From contig CAKTSK010000043.1 of assembly GCA_934597725.1 (NCBI GenBank), positions 1-11,410 on the forward strand: a DNA stretch of 11,410 nt, written 5' to 3'. Positions within the stretch are counted from its first letter, which is position 1; each line of letters opens with the position of its first letter. The notes beneath the pieces were generated by a model, which saw only the letters and a list, made by a program, of their open reading frames with translations, was not told where the DNA came from and did no database searches. The stretch is from an uncultured Eubacteriales bacterium. Lineage in GTDB: Bacteria > Bacillota > Clostridia > Oscillospirales > Oscillospiraceae. Made by a program: the position numbers and the translations under genes. Positions 6,751-11,410 of the stretch are shown here, in pieces.

Positions 6751-6774
6751 CCGGGGCGGTTCCGCCGGCCCCGG
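6751..6774 (-). other. Second hairpin between the TRAP terminator and the zapA promoter
   Basis: CCGGGG (6751-6756) pairs with CCCCGG (6769-6774). An inner CGG/CCG extension has one bulged base and a short loop. It lies just past the TRAP operon terminator on the minus strand and could act as a back-up stop or 3' structure. No T-run follows immediately, although a TTCTTTTC stretch occurs about 10 bases on. Confidence 0.4.
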
Positions 6775-6779
6775 GCGGC

Positions 6780-6811
6780 AAAAAGGCGGCGCTCGGAAGG
6801 AGCGCCGCCTT
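6780..6811 (-). terminator. Rho-independent terminator of the TRAP operon
   Basis: On the minus strand, about 20 bases after the permease stop codon, a perfect 12-bp stem (6800-6811 with 6783-6794) encloses a 5-nt loop. It continues into an uninterrupted run of five T. Stem, loop, T-run and position all fit an intrinsic terminator. Confidence 0.9.
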
Positions 6812-6831
6812 GGGGGCGGAACGGGCAGGGG

Positions 6832-8832
6832 TCAGGTCTCGCCCGAGGCCGTGTTCTGCCGCTTGGCTTTCAGGTATTCGTAGAGGAAGATGCCCGCCAT
6901 GAGCACCAGCCCCAGCACGTCGGTGATGACCCCAGGGATCATCATTCCCAGGCCGCCCAGAGCCAGCACCACCCGCAGGGGGGCGCTGAGCCGGCGGACC
7001 AGGAAGCCGTTGAGGGCCGCCGCCACACCGAAGATGCCCAGCAGGGCGCTGATGCAGATCTGCACCACCTGGAAGACGCTGTCCACGTCCACAAAGAGCA
7101 TCTGTGGGCTCAGGGCAAAGATGTACGGGACGATGAAGGCGGCGATGGCCAGCTTGGTGGCGTTGACGCCGGTCTTCATGGGGTTGGACTTGGCAATGGC
7201 GCTGCCCGCGTAAGCCGCCAGGGCCACGGGGGGCGTGATGTCGGCCACGATGCCGAAGTAGAAGACGAAGAAGTGGGCTGCCAGCATACTCACGCCGATG
7301 GAGGGGTCCATGAGGATGGGCGCGCAGGTGGCCGCCATGATGCAGTAGTTGGCGGTGGTGGGCACGCCCATGCCCAGCACGATGCAGCAGAGCATGGTGA
7401 GCACCAGGGCCACGAAGACCTGGCCGCCGGCCACGGAGACGATGGCGGACAGGAGCTTGGAGGCCAGACCCGTGACGGTGATGCAGCCGGAGATGATGCC
7501 GGCCACGCCGCAGGCCACGGCCACGGTGATGGAGCCCTTGGCGCCGCCCTCCAGGGCGTCGACCACTTTGCCGGGGGTGAGGAAGTCCGAGCGGTCCTCC
7601 ACCTTGTTCATCCAGCCCACGAAGTTGTTCACAAGGCTCACGGCCACGGCCATGACGATGGCCAGGGCGGCGGACTTGGCCATGGTGAAGGTGTTGGTGG
7701 ACACCAGCACCACCAGCACCACCAGGGGCAGGAGGAGGTAGATGCGCTTGATGAGGTGGCTCACCTTGGGCAGCTGGTCCCGGGGCACGCCCTTCAGGCC
7801 CAGCTTCTTGGCCTCCAGGTGGACGGCGATGTAGATGCCGGCAAAGTAGAGCACTGCCGGCAGGATGGCCCGGACGGCGATCTTGCTGTAAGGCTCGCCG
7901 GTGAACTCGGTCATGAGGAAGGCGGCGGCGCCCATGATGGGGGGCATGATCTGGCCGCCGGTGGAGGCGGCGGCCTCCACGGCCCCGGCGAACTCGCCCT
8001 TGTAGCCGATCTTCTTCATCATGGGGATGGTCACCGAGCCGGTGGTCACGGTGTTGCCCACCGAGGAGCCGGAGACCATGCCGCACAGGGCCGAGGAGAT
8101 GACGGCCACCTTGGCCGGGCCGCCGGCGGCAGCGCCGGCGATGGCGTTGGCCAGGTTGATGAAGAAGTTGGAGATGCCGGTGCGCTCCAGGAACGCGCCG
8201 AAGATGATAAAGACCACGATGAACTTGGCGCACACGCTCACCGGCCCGCCGAAGATGCCGTTGGCCGTGTAGAACAGGGTGCGGATGACCTGGGGCAGGC
8301 CCAGGCCGGAGGCGAAGGTGTAGACGATGAGGGCCCCGGCCACGCACAGGATGGGGATGCCCACACACCGGCGGCACAGCTCGATGAGGGCCAGGATGCC
8401 CACCACGCCCACGGCCATGTACAGGGGCTGCTTCATGATGCGGGCCGACAGGCGGATGACGGTCATGGCGTTGGCGGCGTAGAAGAAGTAGGCGCCGGAC
8501 CCCACCACCATGAGCAGGATGTCATACCAGGGCAGATAGTTCACCCGGACCTCGCCCTTCCGGGCGGGGAAGAGCAGGAAGCCCAGCAGGATGATCATGC
8601 CCATGAAAATGGGCATCCGGATCTCGGTCAGGGTGGTCAGAAAGACGGTGTCGACGATGCAGTAGAGGGCGAACAGCGCCATGATCGCCCGGATGATCTG
8701 CTTGGGGGCGCCGGTCCAGATCCGGGTGTTGGACTCCCGGTCGTACTTTTTCATCAACGCTTCCACGTCGGCGGCGGTGCCGACGGACTGGTCCTCCCGT
8801 TCCGTCTCGTTTTCTTTGGGGGAAAAAACCAT
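6832..8832 (-). CDS. TRAP transporter fused permease (4TM-12TM, TAXI type)
   Basis: This is the membrane component of a TRAP transporter: secondary, ion-gradient-driven uptake fed by a binding protein. At 666 aa it fuses the small DctQ-like and large DctM-like subunits, the usual form in TAXI systems. A charged cytoplasmic N-terminus of about 45 residues is followed by many hydrophobic segments. Hallmarks of the large subunit are GMVSGSSVGNTVTTGSVTIP (251-270), TGGQIMPPIMGAAAFLM (291-307), GMGVPTTANY (487-496) and DITPPVALAAYAGSAIA (531-547). The last helices (about 590-655) extend past the second transport motif. The ATG at 8832 has only a weak GA-rich ribosome binding site. The gene lies 126 bp after the receptor gene, separated by a hairpin. 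The substrate is unknown; glutamate-type or other organic acids are known for some TAXI systems. Confidence 0.94.
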   Translation of the reverse strand: MVFSPKENETEREDQSVGTAADVEALMKKYDRESNTRIWTGAPKQIIRAIMALFALYCIVDTVFLTTLTEIRMPIFMGMIILLGFLLFPARKGEVRVNYLPWYDILLMVVGSGAYFFYAANAMTVIRLSARIMKQPLYMAVGVVGILALIELCRRCVGIPILCVAGALIVYTFASGLGLPQVIRTLFYTANGIFGGPVSVCAKFIVVFIIFGAFLERTGISNFFINLANAIAGAAAGGPAKVAVISSALCGMVSGSSVGNTVTTGSVTIPMMKKIGYKGEFAGAVEAAASTGGQIMPPIMGAAAFLMTEFTGEPYSKIAVRAILPAVLYFAGIYIAVHLEAKKLGLKGVPRDQLPKVSHLIKRIYLLLPLVVLVVLVSTNTFTMAKSAALAIVMAVAVSLVNNFVGWMNKVEDRSDFLTPGKVVDALEGGAKGSITVAVACGVAGIISGCITVTGLASKLLSAIVSVAGGQVFVALVLTMLCCIVLGMGVPTTANYCIMAATCAPILMDPSIGVSMLAAHFFVFYFGIVADITPPVALAAYAGSAIAKSNPMKTGVNATKLAIAAFIVPYIFALSPQMLFVDVDSVFQVVQICISALLGIFGVAAALNGFLVRRLSAPLRVVLALGGLGMMIPGVITDVLGLVLMAGIFLYEYLKAKRQNTASGET

Positions 8833-8894
8833 AGGAATTGCTCTCTCTTTCTTGGGAAATGGCGGGACGCCCCAGGCAAGGGGGCCCGTTAAGG

Positions 8895-8936
8895 CCAGGA
8901 AACTACGGCGGAGAGGCTCCGCCGTAGTTTCCCTGG
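8895..8936 (-). promoter_or_regulatory. Intercistronic hairpin between TAXI receptor and permease
   Basis: A perfect 15-bp stem (8898-8912 with 8918-8932) has a 5-nt loop, and a further three pairs form beyond a single bulged C. It lies 22 bases after the receptor stop codon on the minus strand. No real T-run follows. Such structures between receptor and permease genes often act as 3' barriers or partial terminators, leaving more receptor than permease mRNA. That role is inferred here. Confidence 0.7.
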
Positions 8937-8958
8937 ATGAGGCAGGACAGCCGTGCCG

Positions 8959-9948
8959 TTACTTGGTGGGCACTTCGATGTCCTTTTCTGCAAAATACTT
9001 GGCTGCGCCGGGATGATAGGGGATGTTGCTGATGGAGGCAGCAAACTCCAGGTCCAGCTCCTTGGCCTTGTCGTGGTTCAGGCTGTCCACGTTTTCGTAG
9101 ATGGCGGAGACGATGTTGTACACATCCTGCTCGGCCACGTCGTCCCGGACGATGACCACAGCGCCCACGGCCACGGTGGTGCAGTCCTCGGCGGTGCCAT
9201 AGACGTCGGCGGGGATGACGCTCTCACTGTAGTAGGGGGAGCTCTCCTTCAGCTTGGCGATGTGTTCCTCATCCAGGCTGACCAGATAGAGGTCCCGGGA
9301 GGTGGCCAGGCTGGTCACGGCGGTGGTGGGGGCGCCGGCCACCACGAAGGCGGCGTCGATCTTGCCGTCCTGGAGGGCGTCCACGCTGTCGCCGAAGCTC
9401 TGGAAGGTGGGGTTGATGTCCTCTTCGGTGAGGTCATAGGCGCCCAGGATGTCCAGGGCGTTGTAGTACACGCCGGAGCCGGAGGAGCCGATGGAGACGT
9501 TCTTCCCCTTCAGGTCGGCCACGCTCTTGATGTTGGGGTCCAGGGTGACGATCTGGACCTGCTCCATGTACAGGGCGGCCAGGGTGGAGAAGTTCTCCAC
9601 GGGCACGCCCTCGAACAGGCGCTCGCCGTTGTAGGCATAGCTCATGACGTCGGACTGGACAAAGCCCAGCTGGGCGGTGTTCAGGTCCATCTGTTCCACG
9701 TTGTCCTGGGAACCGTTGCTGACCACGGCGGTGACCTTGGTGTCGGTGTTGCTGGTGACGTACTGGGCCAGCACGGTGCCGAAGCCGTAGTAGGTCCCCT
9801 GGTCGCCGCCGGTGGAGAACTTCAGTTCCTGGCCGGCTGTGGTGGCCGGCGCGTCGGTGCCGGTGTCGCCGCTGGTGTCACCGCCGCCGCAAGCGGCCAG
9901 GCCGAGCACCATGGTCAGCGCCATGAGCAGAGCAAGAAATTTCTTCAT
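8959..9948 (-). CDS. TAXI-family TRAP transporter substrate-binding lipoprotein
   Basis: This is the extracytoplasmic solute receptor that delivers substrate to the fused TRAP permease encoded next. The 329-aa product starts with a lipoprotein signal peptide, MKKFLALLMALTMVLGLAAC; Cys20 is the lipidation site. A Gly/Asp/Thr-rich linker of about 20 residues follows. The mature domain shows TAXI features: STGGDQGTYYGFG (45-57), SNGSQDNVEQM (78-88), QLGFVQSDV (93-101), the lobe motif GKNVSIGSSGSGVYYNA (148-164), DAAFVVAGAPTTAV (198-211) and the C-terminal IPYHPGAAKYFAEK (309-322). The ATG at 9948 has AAGGAG nine bases upstream. A -35/-10 promoter lies about 50 bases upstream. The ligand cannot be deduced from sequence; characterised TAXI proteins bind glutamate, glutamine or related acids. 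Confidence 0.95.
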   Translation of the reverse strand: MKKFLALLMALTMVLGLAACGGGDTSGDTGTDAPATTAGQELKFSTGGDQGTYYGFGTVLAQYVTSNTDTKVTAVVSNGSQDNVEQMDLNTAQLGFVQSDVMSYAYNGERLFEGVPVENFSTLAALYMEQVQIVTLDPNIKSVADLKGKNVSIGSSGSGVYYNALDILGAYDLTEEDINPTFQSFGDSVDALQDGKIDAAFVVAGAPTTAVTSLATSRDLYLVSLDEEHIAKLKESSPYYSESVIPADVYGTAEDCTTVAVGAVVIVRDDVAEQDVYNIVSAIYENVDSLNHDKAKELDLEFAASISNIPYHPGAAKYFAEKDIEVPTK

Positions 9949-10000
9949 GGTGATTCTCTCCTTCTGAATATGAGTGTAGCTTGATGAAACTACCACGCTT

Positions 10001-10028
10001 ATCATATCCAACTTTTCCGTTGTTTGCA
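10001..10028 (-). promoter_or_regulatory. Sigma-A-type promoter of the TRAP operon
   Basis: On the minus strand TTGCAA (10023-10028) and TATGAT (10001-10006) are separated by 16 bp. The expected start is near 9994, giving a leader of about 46 nt. The spacer itself holds a small inverted repeat, CAAC-GGAAAA-GTTG, that might be an operator. The area is much more AT-rich than its surroundings, which supports the call. Confidence 0.7.
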
Positions 10029-10118
10029 AGAGAATCTTTCACAAAACCCCTGTATTCGGGAGAAAACCGGCGTCCAGCGGTGGTTTTTCCGGCAAAACGG
10101 CGCGGTTCGCCTCTTTTC

Positions 10119-11036
10119 TCAGCCTTCCGGCAGCAGAGCGGGGCGGAAGGCGGCCAGGGCCTGCTGGTCGTCGGGGGCGGCCCAGACCCGGCCGAAGGCG
10201 GCCAGGAAGGCGGGGGTCTGGCCGCTGGCGGGCTGGTGGCTGCTGCTGTCGGGCAGGCCCTGGACAGAGAGGGTGACGTCTTCCCCGGCCAGGGCCTGCT
10301 GGAGGCGGCGGCAGAGGGCTTCCAGGGCCTGGGTCTTGCCGGGCACGGGGCGCAGAGAATCCACCTGGCCCTGGGTGGGGAAGGCGCAGTGGGTGAGGAG
10401 GATCTCGTCGAAGCCCAGGTTGGCCAGCTCCTGGCAGATGCCGGCCAGGTAGTCCTGCACCTTGGGGTCGGCGGGGTCCAGCCAGCTCTGGCCGTCCTGG
10501 TCCCGCCAGGGGGAGCCGCTGACCCGGGGCAGGGCCAGGGCGGGGTCCTGGCGGGCCAGGGCGCTGTCCCGGAGGCAGGAGACCTGGGCCACGGTGTACA
10601 GGCCGGGGGTCTGGTTGAGGGCCAGCAGGTCCCGGTTGCGCCGGGGGTCTCCGGCGGAGGCTTTGGCCTCGGCGGCGGCGGGGAGGGCGGAGACGTAGCC
10701 CAGGGCGCCGTCGTCCTGCTTCATGGGCAGCAGGAGGCTATTGGCGGTCCCGGCCAGGGCAGCGGCTTCGTCCAGCCGGTCCAGGGGAAGAAAGACCCCC
10801 CGGAAGGGGGCGGCATCCGGCACGGTGACGTCCTCTGCCGGGGCCACTGCCGGGGCGGCAGCGGGTTCTTCTATCCAGCCGCTGAGCTGCTGGGAGAGCG
10901 CCGCCGGCGAGAGCACCCCCAGCAAACACAGCACCAGAAAGCCGCCGGCAGCGGCCCCCAGGGCACACAGCGCCACCAACAGGGCCTGTCCCACCCGCGC
11001 CAGGCGGGAGGGGCGGCGAGAGAGATCACGAGACAT
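10119..11036 (-). CDS. Membrane-anchored DUF4015-like (glycoside hydrolase-like) protein
   Basis: The 305-aa product has a basic cytoplasmic N-terminus, one transmembrane helix (about residues 16-43), an Ala/Pro linker (58-76) and an extracytoplasmic domain. That domain resembles the DUF4015 putative glycosyl hydrolase family: FRGVFLP (78-84), KQDDGALGYVS (106-116), PGLYTVAQVSCLRDSALARQDPALAL (144-169), WLDPADPKVQDYLAGICQELANLGFDEILL (185-214). It is shorter than usual (about 225 aa against roughly 315). Two acidic motifs are changed: the usual DxKD-like site reads LPMKQ, and the DYxRFP-like site after GFDEI reads THCAFP. It may be a pseudoenzyme acting in the cell wall or binding glycans. 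The ATG at 11036 has AAGGAG eight bases upstream; a longer frame to 11264 runs into the repeats and is rejected. No clear promoter is seen. The family call is moderate and the function unknown. Confidence 0.72.
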   Translation of the reverse strand: MSRDLSRRPSRLARVGQALLVALCALGAAAGGFLVLCLLGVLSPAALSQQLSGWIEEPAAAPAVAPAEDVTVPDAAPFRGVFLPLDRLDEAAALAGTANSLLLPMKQDDGALGYVSALPAAAEAKASAGDPRRNRDLLALNQTPGLYTVAQVSCLRDSALARQDPALALPRVSGSPWRDQDGQSWLDPADPKVQDYLAGICQELANLGFDEILLTHCAFPTQGQVDSLRPVPGKTQALEALCRRLQQALAGEDVTLSVQGLPDSSSHQPASGQTPAFLAAFGRVWAAPDDQQALAAFRPALLPEG

Positions 11037-11082
11037 GAAACCACTCCTTTTCTTGGCTCTGACCACAGCGGCCAGATCCCAC

Positions 11083-11099
11083 GCCGCCAACCCGGCGGC
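11083..11099 (-). other. Small leader hairpin before the DUF4015-like gene
   Basis: GCCGCC (11083-11088) pairs with GGCGGC (11094-11099) around a 5-nt loop. It lies about 35 bases before the ribosome binding site on the minus strand, between that site and module A. Its role is unknown. Confidence 0.35.
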
Positions 11100-11110
11100 A
11101 GAACAAACAG

Positions 11111-11160
11111 CGACCAACCACGTTGGTCTCAAGAGACGCCGTTGCCAACGGCCAACGGCG
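11111..11160. repeat. Right copy of the perfect 50-bp inverted repeat (module A)
   Basis: This is the exact reverse complement of 1-50, about 11.06 kb away. It has the same three dyads in reverse order. The identity stops precisely at 11110. Beyond 11160 it cannot be compared because the left copy begins at the window edge. It is upstream of the DUF4015-like gene and could be in its leader. Confidence 0.9.
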
Positions 11161-11216
11161 CAGCCGTAGGAGGCGACCTTAGACGCCGACCACAGAACGC
11201 CTGCCAGCGGGTGGAT

Positions 11217-11251
11217 GGGGACCGCCGACGACTGAACCACGGTGGTTAGAA
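11217..11251. repeat. Module B of the repeat family, right copy
   Basis: The reverse complement matches 113-147 at 32 of 35 positions. It includes the GGCGGTCCCC tail and the dyad AACCACCGTGGTT. It lies 56 bp beyond module A, on the opposite side of A compared with the left block when both are read in the same orientation. Confidence 0.75.
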
Positions 11252-11303
11252 GGCCGTTAGCCAACTACGTTGGTTAGAAAGCCGACGACAGACCACGTTG
11301 GTC
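11230..11303. repeat. Array of three 17-nt dyads at a 28-bp period (right)
   Basis: Read on the minus strand, dyad units start at 11303, 11275 and 11247, exactly 28 bp apart: GACCAACGTGGTCTGTC, AACCAACGTAGTTGGCT and AACCACCGTGGTTCAGT. The 11-nt linkers are GTCGGCTTTCT and AACGGCCTTCT, related to those at the left end. The unit length, period and linker show it is the same family as 33-134. Confidence 0.75.
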
Positions 11304-11312
11304 AGAAAGAGC

Positions 11313-11329
11313 CGCCGTTCCCAACAGCG
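11313..11329 (-). terminator. Possible weak terminator hairpin near the right edge
   Basis: On the minus strand CGCTGTT pairs with AACGGCG (one G-U pair) around GGG, then GCTCTTTCT follows. It could end a transcript entering from beyond the right edge. The T-rich tail is interrupted and the stem is short, so this is tentative. Confidence 0.4.
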
Positions 11330-11337
11330 TGAGGTAG

Positions 11338-11378
11338 TGCCTGTCATACAGGCAAGAGATTCGGAGTATCCCACTCCG
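11338..11378. other. Two consecutive hairpins near the right edge
   Basis: TGCCTGT (11338-11344) pairs with ACAGGCA (11348-11354) around a 3-nt loop. CGGAGT (11362-11367) pairs with ACTCCG (11373-11378) around a 5-nt loop. They lie just before the possible terminator on the minus strand and may be the 3' part of a structured RNA that is cut by the window edge. I do not recognise a known RNA family. Confidence 0.4.
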
Positions 11379-11410
11379 TGGGGGCCACTGCCCGTGGGGG
11401 GTTCCCGCTT

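Larger units (their letters stand above)
11037..11410. other. Gene-free region upstream of the DUF4015-like gene
   Basis: These 374 bases hold no credible coding sequence on either strand. From left to right they contain a small GC hairpin near the ribosome binding site (11083-11099), module A (11111-11160), an unassigned 56-bp stretch, module B with three dyads at a 28-bp period (11217-11303), and several hairpins up to the window edge. No convincing -35/-10 pair for the downstream gene was found. Confidence 0.7.

Noticed and set aside
7273..8892. 539-codon plus-strand frame rich in His, Asp and Gly
   Set aside because: It is the complement of the TRAP permease; the composition reflects reversed hydrophobic codons. 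It shows no motifs.
10030..10118. Terminator after the DUF4015-like gene
   Set aside because: Only short stems of four or five bases could be drawn and none is followed by a convincing T-run, so read-through into the TRAP operon cannot be excluded.
1..11160. Composite transposon bounded by the 50-bp inverted repeats
   Set aside because: There is no transposase or integrase between the repeats. The contents are core genes in usual order, and the repeats are part of larger hairpin arrays, as expected for dispersed intergenic repeats.
11037..11264. N-terminal extension of the DUF4015-like protein
   Set aside because: The extra 76 residues come from module A and neighbouring repeat DNA. The ATG at 11036 has AAGGAG at good spacing.

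Overview
The window reads as chromosomal DNA of a GC-rich Clostridia bacterium, probably Oscillospiraceae (the Flavonifractor / Lawsonibacter / Intestinimonas / Oscillibacter type). This rests on Firmicutes-style gene content (zapA next to a U32 protein, maf-mreC-mreD-mrdA, a TAXI-type TRAP transporter), GGAGG ribosome binding sites, GTG/TTG starts and GC-rich third codon positions. The genus is inference. All nine genes lie on the minus strand, so transcription runs from high to low coordinates.

Reading along the minus strand: 11410-11037 is non-coding and full of dyad repeats. 11036-10119 encodes a membrane-anchored DUF4015-like protein with altered active-site motifs. A sigma-A-type promoter (10001-10028) then drives a TRAP module: a TAXI-type lipoprotein receptor (9948-8959), an intercistronic hairpin, and a fused membrane permease (8832-6832), closed by a rho-independent terminator (6780-6811). 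An extended -10 promoter at 6715-6723 drives zapA (6592-6251), which overlaps the start of a U32/DUF3656 protein (6251-4158) by one base.

A 269-bp gap (4157-3889) holds a hairpin-rich, MITE-like repeat. It is followed by the cell-shape cluster maf (3888-3310), mreC (3270-2428), mreD (2427-1942) and mrdA/PBP2 (from about 1902 to 217). These are tightly spaced and probably co-transcribed: Maf clears non-canonical nucleotides, MreC/MreD scaffold the elongasome, and PBP2 cross-links lateral-wall peptidoglycan. mreB and rodA are not in the window. A GC hairpin (173-194) may end the unit.

The most unusual feature is the pair of repeat blocks at the two ends. A perfect 50-bp inverted repeat (1-50 and 11111-11160) is associated on each side with arrays of 17-nt dyads at an exact 28-bp period. 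The dyads differ in sequence but largely keep self-complementarity, including a paired A-T to G-C change. A second 35-bp module (113-147 and 11217-11251, 32/35 identical) occurs on both sides in the opposite order relative to the first. The blocks therefore look like mosaics of one repeat family. The genes between them are housekeeping and transport genes, with no transposase, integrase or cas gene. I see no clearly new multi-gene system; the repeat family is the best candidate for something undescribed.
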